From NCBI RefSeq assembly GCF_027409185.1, contig NC_084463.1:53934907-53998906 (forward strand): a stretch of DNA of 64,000 bases, written 5' to 3'. The notes under the pieces are model-generated. The model searched no databases, was not told the origin of the DNA, and worked only from the letters and a program-made list of their open reading frames with translations. Source of the stretch: Cynocephalus volans. Lineage: Eukaryota; Chordata; Mammalia; Dermoptera; Cynocephalidae. The first letter of the stretch is position 1. Each line of letters begins with the position of its first letter. This document shows positions 1-11,172 of the stretch, one piece after another. Position numbers and translations under genes: made by a program.

Positions 1-640
1 CTAGGCCTAGGGAAACAAGAAAGTGAGGTGTTAAGGGGATTCTTCCCAACATTCCCTCAGATAGCCCCTTAGGGGAATGTTAAAGGACTGGGAGTATTCC
101 CGGACAAGTAGCAAGAAGAAACAGAAAATGATTAACTACTGTTGTTTTATTTGGACCAAGCAACCAATTCATAAGCCTTCAGTCTTCTGGACACAATTTG
201 GCTCAGAGGAGGACTGGTTCTGTCAGACCCTTGTCCTCTGTGTTAATGATAAATCCTCATCCTCCCAGGAGGAAATGGATTATGTTCTATGCTGACTATT
301 AAGAGTGACTCTCATGTTTCCTCTTAAACTTGAGGGAGAAAACCTCAAGAAAGATTCCTGGGACTCTCTGTCCTTCCTCCTCCTTATGCCCCATAGAATG
401 GGAGACACAAGGGCCCTAGGCAGATTGAATGTTCAGATCACCAAGTGGAGTCCAAACCCTTGGCCCCTGTGAATCCACATCCTAGCCTATGAAAGGAATT
501 AGAACAATTTATGACAGCAAGAACAGATCATTAAATTAGATAGAAGTCTGAGGGTAACCCAGAATTTCCCACATCTCCAGCATCCCCTAGCCTAGTATTC
601 CAGATGCTCAGCATCCTTGACAGAGCCAAGGCCCTTCCCT
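1..640. other. Unassigned non-coding stretch
   Basis: I see no gene or recognisable repeat here. The 72-codon open frame from 77 has no family resemblance and is of chance length. Confidence 0.4.
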
Positions 641-965
641 GTCTCCAGCCTCATTTCCTAACTATCTCTCCTCCCCACTTTACTAGTGAGTGTTCCAGAA
701 ACATCCTCTAAGCACACTCCTGTCTCATGGCCTCTGCCAGGCTGTTTTCATGATTCCCCAGACAATACAGGTCCTTCTTCCCTCACATCATCTTTCAGCT
801 TTAAGCTCAAATACCTCCTTCTCAGGGAGGCCTTCCCCAATCACCCCATCTGAAGACAGCACCCTGCCCCCACTTGGTCACATGCCTCTTCCTGTTTGAT
901 GTGTCCCTTCACAGCCCTATCTCACTATGTGTGATCTACTTCTCTCTATTCTCCATGTAAAAGCA
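640..965 (+). repeat. L2 LINE fragment
   Basis: Sense-strand L2 3' part. The segment around 790-850 (a ctcaaatacctcctt stretch followed by caGGGAGGCCTTCCCCAA) is the characteristic conserved portion of mammalian L2. It is an ancient, decayed copy with no coding capacity. Confidence 0.7.
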
Positions 966-1099
966 TGGGCATCCCACAGGGCCTTACAACCACCGTTTGT
1001 AAGTCTCAGGGCCCTTTAGTCATTACAGAAAACATAGGCACAAGAGAGGAGAAAGATTATCTCAAGAAGTCTAAATGGCAGGGGGAGGGCAGAGCTGTA

Positions 1100-1205
1100 C
1101 ACAACCTCCCATGTGACCATGAGCAAGCCCCATCCCTGAGAGTGCAGTGGGTGGTCCAAGATGTCTGGATGTGCCACTGTCTTCACCTGTAACAGAGAAA
1201 ACATG
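1100..1205 (+). repeat. Possible MIR fragment
   Basis: The order tgtgaccatgagcaagcccc ... cttcacctgtaacag resembles the MIR core and 3' part (tgacCTTgagcaagt ... cctcatctgtaaa). It is degenerate and boundaries are uncertain. Confidence 0.35.
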
Positions 1206-1284
1206 CCTGAAGATCTGGAGCAAAAGACAAGCTATTTGCAGCTCCTTCTTATCCAGGCTTTTGCCTTTGCCACCCCACAGAAGT

Positions 1285-2100
1285 CCACTCGCCATATAGC
1301 ATACACGTTAGAACAGCTATTATAAAACAGATGAAAGATAACAAGTGTGTGTGAGGCCATGGACAAAAGAGAACACTTCTACACTGTAGGTGGGAATGAA
1401 TATTAGTGCAGCTAACTTGAAAAGAGCATGACATTTTCTCAAAAAGCTAAAAATATAACTACCATAGGATCCAGCAATGCCACTTCTAGGTATATAACCA
1501 AAGGAATTGATATCACTTTGTTCAATAGATGTCAGCATTCCAATATTTATTGCAGCATTATTCACAATTCCCAAGTTATGGAAACTAGAGAACTTATCAA
1601 TGTATCAATGAATAAAATATATATGGTATATATATATAATGCAATTCTACTCGGTATTTAAAAAGAAAATTCTGTCCACTGTGACATGAATGAATCTAGA
1701 AGACATCATGTTAAGTGAAATAAGCCAGGCACAGAAAAATACCACATAATCTCACTTATATTTGCTCTACAAAAAAGTCAAACCTAAGCTTCTAGTAACC
1801 TCCAGTGTACTTGGGGATGAAATGGGGGAAGATGGGAAATAGGGACGTGCTGGTAAATGGTATATGTTAGTCAAAGGGTACAAAGATTCAGTGAGGCAGG
1901 AGTAAGTTCTGTTGATCTACTGCACAGAGTGATGAACATAGATAATAGTAATATATTGTGTATTTCAAAGTTGCTAGTGGATTTTAAATGTTCTCACCAC
2001 ATATAAGCACTTGAGTTAATAAATGTTAATTAGCATGATTTGATCATATCACAATGTATACATGAATCGAAATATCACACTATACCTCATTGCTTTGTAT
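1285..2100 (+). repeat. L1 3' end (ORF2 C-terminal region and 3'UTR)
   Basis: Decayed L1 in sense orientation. Diagnostic pieces are the stretch near 1470-1500 (ccagcaatgccacttctaggtat), the region near 1700-1760 (ttaagtgaaataagccaggc) and the AT-rich 3'UTR to about 2095. Many stops; no coding potential. An MaLR LTR follows directly. Confidence 0.8.
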
Positions 2101-2503
2101 TGATTGAATTGTCCCCCAGACTTCATATATTAGAAGCTTAATTCCCACTGTAAATGTTGAGGGTCGGAAACCCTATTATGGTAACTGAAAGGTGAGGCCT
2201 TGAAAAGGTGATAAGATTGTATGACCATGCCATAGTGAATGACTTAAAAATGGTGGTCAGGGTTGTAGATCTGAGGGCTTTAAAAGGAGAGCACACGAGA
2301 GTCTTTCTCTCTCTCTGCTCCACCATTCTTGCCATGTGAGATGCTGTGTCACTGAAATCACCACTAAAGAAAGCCTCTGCCATAAGTGTTCCCTGGACTT
2401 TGGACTTCCCAGCCTCTAAAACTGTAAGCAATAAATTTCATTTTCTTATAAACTACCCAGTTCCAGGTATTTTGTTATAAGCAACAGAAATGGAGTAATA
2501 CAC
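2101..2503 (+). repeat. MaLR solo LTR (MST/MLT1 type)
   Basis: Typical MaLR LTR. It starts at tgattgaattgtcccccaga, has ccatgtgagatgctg in the middle, a polyadenylation region (gcaataaatttcattttctt) and the end ggtattttgttataagcaac...ggagtaat. It lies between two L1 pieces. Confidence 0.75.
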
Positions 2504-2539
2504 TCATAAACATGTACAATTATAATTTGTCAATTAAAA

Positions 2540-3370
2540 ACTTTCTTAAATGCCAGGAATTGTCATATTGGATTTAAAAAACCATGATCTAACTACATAT
2601 TGTGTACAGGAGAAACATTTCAATCAAAAATACAAAAAGGCTGCAAATCAATGGATGAGGACAATATAACCGTTATAGGTATACATGTGCCTAACAAAGT
2701 AGCCTAACATTAAATGAAAATCAAAAAGATATTAAGGGAGAAGTAGACAGTTCTCCATAAGTATTTGGAGATGTCAATTACAACTTTAAGTAATGCACAG
2801 AACAACTAGGCAAAAGACTGCCTTGGGTTATATTTCACATTACATTATACATTATAAAACAAATTGACTTAACAGACATAAATACATAGAACACACCACC
2901 CAAAAACAGAATACAGACTGTCTTCAAAAGCACATGGGCCATTCTCCAGAAAAGACTATTTGCAAGGCCATAAAATAGCCTCAATCTTAGATCCCCATAC
3001 TGGTTAGCTGACAAAAAATAAAAAAAAGCCTCAATAAATGTGAGGATTAAAATTATACAAAGTATTTTCTCTGACCACAATAGATTTAAATTAAAAATCA
3101 GTTACTGAAGGATATTTGAGGAATTCACAATCATGTGAAAATTAAACAACAAACCCCAAATAGCCAGTGAATTATAGCAAAAATCACAAAGGGAATAAAA
3201 AGCATTTTGATGATTGAAAACAAAAACACAACATACCACAAATAAACGAGGGCTTGGAAAAAATATATATCTCTAAATGTTTGTATTTTTTTAAAAAATC
3301 TGAAATCTATAAGCTAACCTGCCAACATAAAAAACTAAAAAAAGAAACTAAGCAATCCCAACACAGAAGG
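2540..3370 (+). repeat. L1 ORF2 endonuclease-region fragment
   Basis: Sense L1 ORF2 remnant. Recognisable pieces are ggccataaaatagcctcaa (near 2968) and the following caaagtattttctctgacca (near 3057) region, plus tataggtatacatgtgccta near 2675. Multiple stops and A-rich slippage; dead. Confidence 0.75.
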
Positions 3371-3860
3371 AAGAAAATAAAAAGAATAGAGTGAGAAACA
3401 ACAGAGAAATGCTGGTGCTATGTTCTCTGCCCACTGGTATCACAGATGGGGACAGAAGCGTGGCAGGTGGCAGGAACCTCCCTGCACAACAGAACTTCCC
3501 AACCTCTGCCCCCAGCCACACACCTCATGCTGAATCCCATTTCATCCTCCTCACTTCTATGCCTCTTTGGGGCCTGGGTGTCCTCCTGTGGGGGCACTAG
3601 GGGAAGGGAGGGGGTCACCATGAACTCCAGGAGTCTCCTCTCATGAAAAGAGGCTCTAGGGCCACCGCTAGGTCTGCAGGCTGGACGTATGTTGCAGTTC
3701 TCCTCCTGGGACTTCAGGCAAAGCCTGGGCTCTGAAGACCTACCACACATTACTCAGCTCATAATTCAGCTTCTCTGGTGCTGTGGGATGTTTGCTGTGC
3801 TGTTGGTCAAAACTGATCTGGCTTGGATGAAAGTCAATGTTTATGGTATTCTACTTTGAA
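3370..3860. other. Unassigned stretch with chance open frames
   Basis: Moderately GC-rich DNA. The 110-codon minus frame at 3418-3750 has no recognised domain and overlaps equally long plus-strand frames, so I do not call it a gene. Confidence 0.4.
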
Positions 3861-4245
3861 TGCTATTCACTTGAAAACTCTGAGATTTCTCTGTCTATTT
3901 ATTATTTTGATCAGGTTCCATGTTCCCCACCTCCAATTTCTCCACCTTTCTGAAGCCACTGAATGGAGGTCCCTGTGTCTCTCACCATGACAGTGAATTT
4001 GTCTACTCCTTAAAGTTCACTGACTTTCACTTTATACATGGTAAGTTTCAGTTGTGAGGTGCACGGACAGCACAACTATTATACCAACCTGACAGACTGA
4101 ATCTTTATCAGTATAGATTTCACTCTATCTCTAAAAATTCTTTTTGCTGTAAAGTCAATTTTCTCTGGATTGAGTATAGGTAGTTTGGCTTTGATTTGGT
4201 TAGTGTTTCCAAAAAATAAACAAACCCATTTATTTCTCTTTAAAT
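3860..4245 (-). repeat. Antisense L1 ORF2 fragment
   Basis: Reads as reverse-complement L1. The run ctgtctatttattattttga, then tgaatctttatcagtataga, then the ctctatctctaaaaattcttt and tgtaaagtcaattt pieces follow the order known from antisense L1. Heavily diverged. Confidence 0.6.
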
Positions 4246-4977
4246 TTGATTTATCTACTAATCCTAATAGTTGAGGTCTGCATCTCCTCGTTAGCATTTG
4301 GGAGATGCCCAGGGGTATTACCAGAGATAATGAGGCTGTCCTCAGCAGGTGGTGGTGGAGGGAGCAGGGATGGCTCCTGACCCACAGAAACTTGAGAGTA
4401 AATATGTTGTTTTGAGCTGACAAGTTGGTGCTATTTCTTATGCAACCATAGAACCAACAGTTCTGTATAAATGTCCCCAAACAGAGCAGCTCCTGGGTTG
4501 CTATTTCAGTGGCCCTTCACATCATTATTCACAGTTTCTACAGCATTCTGCCTTGCTACTATGAGGCCCCCAACCGAGGACCACAATATGTAAGCAGAGG
4601 ACATGTCCACCAATAACAATGCCCTTCCACTGAGAAACCATCTTTTTCAAGCTCACTTTTCCTTTGAAGGAACATTCCTAGATATGCCACAGAATCCTCC
4701 TTGTAAGTCACTGGACAGAGCTGGGTCACATTCTCAGCACAAAAGGATCACCAAAGGAAAGATTAGTCTCAGCTAATTATAAAAAGCTCAACCAAAATAA
4801 CCCCTTGCATGAATCTGTAGAAGAGAATAACAAGAACAAATCAAGAATTTGTCACAGATCAAAGACAGCTCTTTTCATAGCCAAACAGCAGTCTGTGAGA
4901 GCCTCCTACTGATTTGTCAAACAGTAATTTTGTAAATTATGATAATAATTATTGCCAATGATATCTGCAGATTATAT
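4246..4977. other. Unassigned non-coding stretch
   Basis: No gene or repeat recognised. The minus-strand open frame ending near 4480 runs into the antisense L1 and is not a gene. Confidence 0.4.
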
Positions 4978-5056
4978 GAGGGTACTTCAAAAAGTTCATG
5001 CGAAGATTCCCATTACCTTTTAATTCTATTTTTCCACACTTTTTGAAGTACTCTCA
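4978..5056 (+). mobile_element. Short mariner-like MITE
   Basis: About 79-bp element with nearly perfect terminal inverted repeats: gagggtacttcaaaaagttc on the left and its inverse (aactttttgaagtactctc form) on the right. It encodes nothing. A second copy lies at 41182-41262. Terminal sequence and size fit a non-autonomous mariner/Tc1-type element; the family name is not certain. Confidence 0.7.
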
Positions 5057-5059
5057 TTG

Positions 5060-5225
5060 TTTGCCAGGTGCCAGGTAATATTTGAAGCACTTTATCTAAT
5101 TTACTCCTCACCATGACACTTTGAGGCAGGCTCCATTATTACTCCCTTACTGAATATGAAGACAGAAGCCCAGAGTGCCTACTACAGTCTAAAGTCACAC
5201 ACAAGTGGGTGTCAGAATAATCGTG
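5060..5225 (+). repeat. MIR SINE
   Basis: Old tRNA-derived MIR. The order is tttatctaatttactcctca, gaggcaggctccattatta, gaagacagaagcccagag, then taaagtcacacacaagtggg, matching MIR core to 3' end. Confidence 0.75.
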
Positions 5226-7485
5226 CTGCCCTCTTTGTGGCAGGACACGCACAGCACCCCATCACAGCAAACAAACACACACCATCTCCCAGTTCCATGG
5301 CACTCGGTACACACACTTACTCCTATGCTGCTGCCCCATTTAAAGAAATGAGAAACAAAAATGAAGGGGAAACCACCCTTCCGGACACTTCTTTTCACTG
5401 AGTAGAAAAAAACTAGTATTATTCACAGCTGTTTAAATTAATTCAGACTTATACTGTTAACAATTTTGTAACTGATTTCTGCATTCCTATGGAAATAATG
5501 TTTTTTTTATTATTCCAGTGTTTTTTGTTGTTTTTGAGTTTTTAAAATTGTAAACCCTTTCTAGTTTTAAAGATAAATTCATTTTTCATATTTGAATGTC
5601 TTTAAAAGTATCCAAATGATTCATTATCCTGCATTGTGCTTCTCATAAAGTACTTTTGAAGTAGATCTGTTCCAGATTCTTTTTCTTCTTCTCTTCTTCT
5701 TAGAAGCAGGTAATTTTCTGTCCCGTACTTTTTTCTTTTCCTTCAAACAGCTAAGAGCATTGGGAACACTTATTTTCTTGCAATTTTTTCTTCTCCGTTC
5801 AGGGTTTTTCACTAGCTCTGTTCCTCTTTGAATTGCTCAATTCTTTGTTTCTCATGCACTGAGACAAACTGACATGACTCTACTGCTTAAATAAAGGCAA
5901 TTACTTTGGCAGAAGGTTTGTCCAAGACTATAGTGCTCTAAATAATAGATATGAGAGGAACCCCGGGCCTTTTCTTTACTTTCACAGATAATGATCCTGT
6001 GTTTGCCACAAAATACTGAAGGATTTCCCTCTTCAACCATTGAAAACAGGCATTCTGATTCACTCACTGCATTCTTGAAATGGGGACAATTTCAAACCTG
6101 GCCTGTTTCTGCAATCGGTTTTGCCCCATATAAATTCTTTCCCAATGTTTCTAATTCTTTTAACACACATCTGGTGGTGCACAGCTGTCTCCCCCACAAT
6201 TTAGTGGGGTAGCTACTTCCACAGCTGGATGCAGCCCCAGTTCCACTTGACAGGTGCCATCCTGCGGGATCTGGTATGGTTTGTGGACTCCAAAATTGTT
6301 ACAGAAGAAGCAATGATGCATCTAGGGCATGTTTTTGCCTTGTGATCTTCATGCCTGGTTTACCAGGACCAAAGCCAGTGGACCAGGAAGCAGCAGGAAA
6401 TGTCTCATGCATGCCCTTAATCTACTAATGTACCCAGCATCAATCTTTCTATTCAAGCCACTGACTGGCTCTTTGTTAGTTTCAAACATTAATAAAACAT
6501 CTTCTTTACTTGAGACAGTTTTGCAATAATGGTCATACAAATTTGCCTACAATAGCACAGCAGAAAAAAGTATGTAGTGAAATACTTTAGACTTAATATA
6601 TTTAACAGGACATAAAGAAGTTAGAGTAGCATTTATGCAGAAAATTCTAATGTAAGTCTTAATTCTAAAATAAATAGATGCCAGTAGCACTTTCTATACA
6701 AATATTTAAAAAATATTTCTGAAATGGTATTTATTATCATTATTATTTTTAAAAATTTACATCTGTATTACCTATATTAATTTTCATTCATTTCAAATTT
6801 CCTGATATATAAAAACTTTGAAACTTAGGTTGAAAGCTTTGACACATTAAAGATAATTATAAAGATTTACTTTATTTTCACTATAAAATGTGATGTCTCT
6901 GCCTGATAAGGTGTTTCCTATTTGTTGTGTTGTTTCTCCCTGTAATTTGATTTTCCCATAAACTGACTTGAGAATAAAAGAAAACAAAACAGTATTCTGT
7001 CCTGTGTGAATCATCTGATATACAAGGACTGGAAACTTCTCTCAGAAAGTTCATAAACTAAATTAGCTACAGTAGGATGTTTTTAACACAAACAGATCAC
7101 ATATAAAATGGCTCAACAGAGTATTTCTCACTAATGTAAACCACAAATGGAAGTTTTGGGGTAGAGGTATGGGAAGGTCTCTGCTCTCTTCAGTCAATTT
7201 GTTCTGTGTTGAATCATGGTGGCCCTCTCCCACTGATGGCTCCCAAGTCCACCATAGGGGTCACCAGTACTTCAGTCCCAGACAGCATGGAATATCAGGA
7301 AAAACAGCATGGAATTTTTTTGCTACCTGTCCTGGAAGTAACGTTCACCACTTGTATCCAGATTCTCCTGAACAGAGCTCAGTTACAAGGTCCCACACAC
7401 AATAATTGGAGGCTGAGTATACAGGCTAACTGTGGGTACAAAAGAAAAGATAGTGGATTGGGGAAAATACAAAGCCAATTTCTGC
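5226..7485. other. Region downstream of the zinc-finger gene; mostly unassigned
   Basis: AT-rich to about 6240 and again from 6540 to 7000. A pyrimidine-rich tract sits near 5680-5790. No gene is recognised on either strand; short open frames (for example 6329-6529) show no family resemblance. The part nearest 7400 is the 3' flank or 3'UTR of the minus-strand zinc-finger gene. Confidence 0.4.
6871..6876 (-). terminator. Candidate polyadenylation signal of the zinc-finger gene
   Basis: TTTATT on the plus strand gives AATAAA on the minus strand about 1.1 kb beyond the stop codon. It is only a hexamer match; other sites are possible. Confidence 0.2.
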
Positions 7486-7567
7486 CACACAGGATTTCTC
7501 CCTTGTGCAAATTCTTTGATGATTATTGTGGTGTGAATTATGACAAAAGATGTTTCCACATTCATTA
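7486..7567 (-). pseudogene. Dead C2H2 finger relic beyond the Tigger insertion
   Basis: The minus strand still reads CNECGNIFCHN, then an HQRIC stretch followed by TREK. The two zinc cysteines and first histidine position are visible; the final histidine is cysteine. It lies outside the current open frame and is separated from the array by the Tigger element at 7568-7886. It shows that the ancestral array extended at least two units further. Confidence 0.75.
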
Positions 7568-7886
7568 CAGTTGGCTTTCCATATCCACAAGTTCCATATC
7601 CACTAATTCAACTAATTGTGAGTGAAAAAAAATTGAAAACAAAGTAAAAAATAATAATACAACAACACAAGTAAAACCAACAGAACAGTAACACAAATAT
7701 TTACATAGTATTTACATTGTACTCAGTATTATACATAATCTAGAGAAAATGTAAAGCATATGGCAGGAAGTACATAGGCAAAACCCAAAAAATACACCCC
7801 TTTATACAGGCATTTAAGCATCTGCAAATTTTGCTATCTGAGAGGGATCCGGGAGCCAATCTCCTATAGATATTGAGGGACACCTG
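7568..7886. mobile_element. Tigger-type (pogo) non-autonomous DNA transposon
   Basis: About 319 bp with matching inverted ends: cagttggctttccatatcca at left, and the right end ctatagatattgagggacac, followed by ctg. Internal tatttacatagtatttacat and aatctagagaaaatgtaaag pieces are typical of the family. TA precedes the left end; the right flank has CA, probably a decayed TA. It inserted inside a zinc-finger codon series. Confidence 0.75.
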
Positions 7887-7973
7887 CACATTTATGGGGA
7901 CTCCATTAGTGTGAATTCTCTAATGCATCTTTCAGTGTGATTTCCTGAAAAGGTTTTTCCACATTCATTACCC
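7887..7973 (-). pseudogene. Frameshifted zinc-finger unit just past the stop
   Basis: One base out of frame from the array, the minus strand reads a finger-like unit ([14 protein letters not shown]). It then shifts again and carries a stop before an RIHT-like linker. The first zinc cysteine is replaced by glycine. An extra A in the gaaaaac run at about 7977-7984 creates the present stop, so this unit was lost from the protein. Confidence 0.8.
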
Positions 7974-10810
7974 TCATAGGTTTTTCTCCCCTGTGTGAAT
8001 TCTCTCATGTCTAACAAGGGCTGAATTCTGGCAAAACCTCTTCCCACAGTCATTACATCCAAATGGTTTCTTACCTGTATGAATTCTCTGATGTGAATTA
8101 AGGTTTGATTTACGGTGGAAAGTTTTTCTACATTTGTTACATTCGTATGGTTTCTCACCTGTGTGAATTCTCTGATGTCTGGTGAGGTCTGAATTTTGGT
8201 TAAAAGTTTTCCCACACTCTTTACATTCATATGGTTTCTCACCTGTGTGGGTTCTCTGATGTACAGTGAGATCTGACTTCCGGTAAAAGGTTTTTCCACA
8301 TTCATTACAACCATAGGGTTTTTCTCCTGTGTGAATTCTCTTATGTCTTGTGAGGTCAGACTTCTGCTGAAAGGTTTTTCTACATTCATTACATTCATGG
8401 AGTTTCGCACCTGTTTGAGTTATCTGATGTACATCAAGGTCTGATTTACAGTAGAACATTTTTCTACATGCATATGATTTCTCACCTGTGTGAATTCTCT
8501 GATGCCTGTTGAGGTGTGATTTGCTGTAGAAAGTTTTCCCACATTCTTTACATTCATATGGTTTCTCACCTGTATGAATGCTCTCATGCCTGCTGAGGTG
8601 TGACTTCCAGTGAAATGTTTTTCCACACTCATTACATTCATAGGATTTTTCACCAGTGTGCGTACTCTGATGAATCCTGAAGTGTGACTTCAGGCAAAAG
8701 GTTTTTCCACATTCATTACATTCATATGGTTTCTCAGCTGTGTGAATTCTGTGATGTACATTGAGACACGATTTACTGTAGAAACTTTTATTACATTCTT
8801 TACATCCATATGGTTTCTCACCTGTGTGAATTCTCTCATGTTTAATGAGGGCTGACTTCTGACAAAACCTCTTCCCACAGTCATTACATTCATATGATTT
8901 CTCACCTATGTGAATTCTCTGATGCCTGTTGAGGTGTGATTTGTTGTAGAAAGTTTTCCCACATTCTTTACATTCATATGGTTTCTCACCTGTATGAATG
9001 CTCTCATGCCTGCTGAGGTGTGACTTCTGGTGAAAGGTTTTTCCACACTCATTACATGCATAGGGCTTTTCCCCTGTGTGAATACGCTGGTGAATCTTGA
9101 AGTGTGAGTTCAGGGTAAAGCTTTTTCCACATTCATTACATTGATAAGGTTTCTCACCTGTATGAATTCTCTGATGTACATTAAGGTATGATTTACTGTA
9201 GAAAGTTTTTCTACATTCTTTACATTCATATGGTTTCTCACCTGTATGAGTTCTCTGATGCCTGGTAAGGTCTGACTTCTGCCAAAACCTCTTCCCACAG
9301 TCATTACATTCATATGATTTCTCACCTGTGTGAATTCTCTGATGCACATTGAGGTGTGATTTACTGTAAAAAGATTTCCAACACTCTTTGCATTCATATG
9401 GCTTCTCACCTGTGTGAATTCTCTCATGTCTAATGAGAGCTGACTTCTGGCAAAACCTCTTCCCACAATCATTGCAGTCATATGATTTACCTGTGTGAAT
9501 TCTCTGATGTACATTGAGGTATGATTTAGTGTAAAAAGATTTCCAACATTCTTTACATTCATAGGGCTTCTCACCTGTATGAATTTTCTGATGTATAGTG
9601 AGGGCAGACTTATAGTAGAAAGATTTCCTACATTCTTTACATTCATATGGTTTCTCACCTGTGTGAATTCTCTCATGCCTGTTGAGGTGTGACTTTTGGA
9701 GAAAGATTTTTCCACACTCATTACATCCATAGGACTTTTCCCTTGTATGAATTCTCTGATGTACATTGAGCTGTGACTTACTGTAGAATATTTTCTTACA
9801 TTGTTTACATTCATATGTTTTCTCACCTGTGTGAATTAGTTCATGTCTAACAAGGGCTGACTTTTGGTCAAACATCTTCCCACAGTCATTACAGTTATAT
9901 GATTTCTTACCTGTGTGAATTCGTGAATGGACAGTGAGGTGTGATTTACTATAAAAAGATTTCCAACATTCTTTACATTCATATGGTTTCTCACCTGTGT
10001 GAATTATCTCATGTCTGCTGAGGAGTGACTCTTGATGAAAGGTTTTTCCACATTCATTACACCCATAACAGTTTTCCCCTGTGTGAATTCTCTGATGCAT
10101 AGCAAAGTCAGGCTTCTGATAGAAAATTTTATCATGTTCATTAAACACACAGGGCTTCTCCCCTATATGTGTTCCCTTATGTGAAGTAAGATGTGATTTA
10201 TTAATGAAAGTTTTTTCACATTCACAGTTATAGAGTTTTTCTCCTGTGTGTATTTTTTCATGTTTAGTGAGTTGATGCTTTATATAGAATGTTTTCCCAC
10301 ACACACCACATTGAAACGTTTTCCTAGATACCTGACTTATATCTTGGGCAATCAAAGCTAGCTCATCCAATAATTTTCCATGTTGATTATATTTACAGGA
10401 TGTCTCTACTGTATGAATCTTCTTATGTGTAAATATTATTGGCTCTGTGTTGAAGGCTTTCTCTTGTTCACTCTGTTCAAAATGATGTTGCCCAGATTGA
10501 ACCTTGTTATGCTGACTAAGATGTTCATGATGTCTGTACAATTTCCCAGTTAAAGTGTGGCCTTCAGCTTTCTCTGTAGCATGCATCTCATCAGGCTCTC
10601 TAAAAACAAGTGTGTTCTGGCACACATTAAACTCCTCAGACCTCATTCTTGAATAGTTTCCAGTTGAAATATAGTTTGAGCTCAAATTAAATGTTTTTCC
10701 CTCAACTCTTTCTTCAGTTGATGTGTTGCTCTTAGTGAGCTCAACATGCCACAAATGTTTATCATGACTTTCATGACTCTTCTCAATTAGTTCATCAACT
10801 ATCTGGACAT
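7974..10810 (-). CDS. KRAB-C2H2 zinc-finger protein, terminal exon (linker and finger array)
   Basis: Terminal coding exon, 2837 nt, of a predicted 1022-residue nuclear DNA-binding protein of the KRAB-ZNF family. Such proteins typically bind specific DNA, often retroelements, and recruit TRIM28-type repressors. The acceptor (TTTTTTCACTTCAG) puts the exon start at 10810 and the split codon joins the KRAB-B exon in phase; the open frame upstream to 10883 is intron. Joined residues 78-242 form a linker with decayed finger relics; residues 243-1022 hold 28 finger units of about 28 residues with TGEKPY-type linkers. Units 2 (CEC spacing), 3 (both cysteines lost) and 23 (one cysteine, last histidine changed) are degenerate; 25 look intact. 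Units 13-17 and 18-22 are a tandem five-finger duplication. Ends GEKNL-stop. KRAB style resembles ZNF717/ZNF658-like genes, but orthology is not established. Confidence 0.93.
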
Positions 10811-11017
10811 CTGAAGTGAAAAAAACCCAAAACAACAACAAAACAAACCAAAAAAGCCATATCAGTGAACTACACATAAGCATATCTTATTGAATGCTCA
10901 TGTAAAGGTAAAGATGTTCCTTCCAATCCTAGTTCATAGGATTTTATAAATGGGTATTGGACTTATGAGTATATGGGTTTTCTTCCTACTGACAATGTAA
11001 GAAGTAGTATTAATATA
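10811..11017. other. Intron between KRAB-B and finger exons (proximal part)
   Basis: Holds the A/T-rich polypyrimidine acceptor on the minus strand and no other recognisable feature. Confidence 0.6.
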
Positions 11018-11172
11018 TATTTTTTCTTTTTTTTCTTTTTTTGTCTTTTTCGTGACCAGCACTCAGCCATTGAGTGCACCGGCCATTCCTATATAGGATC
11101 CGAACCCACGGCGAGAGCGTCGCTGCGCTCCCAGCGCCACACTCTCCTGAGGGCGCCACAGGCTCGGCCCTT
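11018..11172 (-). repeat. CYN-type tRNA-Ile SINE, young CG-rich dimer with short second unit
   Basis: Antisense copy: T-rich tail at 11020-11048, then gtgaccagcactcagccatt, ggatccgaacccacggcgag and ctcccagcgccacactctcc. The second unit is shortened to the gctcactggctgagtgc...ggtcac form, as in the copy at 37556. Flanked by ttaatata-type repeats, consistent with a target-site duplication. Confidence 0.85.

Noticed and set aside
4079-4480. 133-codon minus-strand open frame
   Set aside because: About 40% overlaps antisense L1; no start context or domain.
8420-9826. Second-frame minus-strand open frames within the finger array
   Set aside because: Alternative-frame shadows of the 84-bp zinc-finger repeat.
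7974-10316. Regularly spaced repeats that could be mistaken for an array of repeats and spacers
   Set aside because: They are 84-bp zinc-finger codons with conserved C2H2 and TGEKPY; not a CRISPR or satellite.
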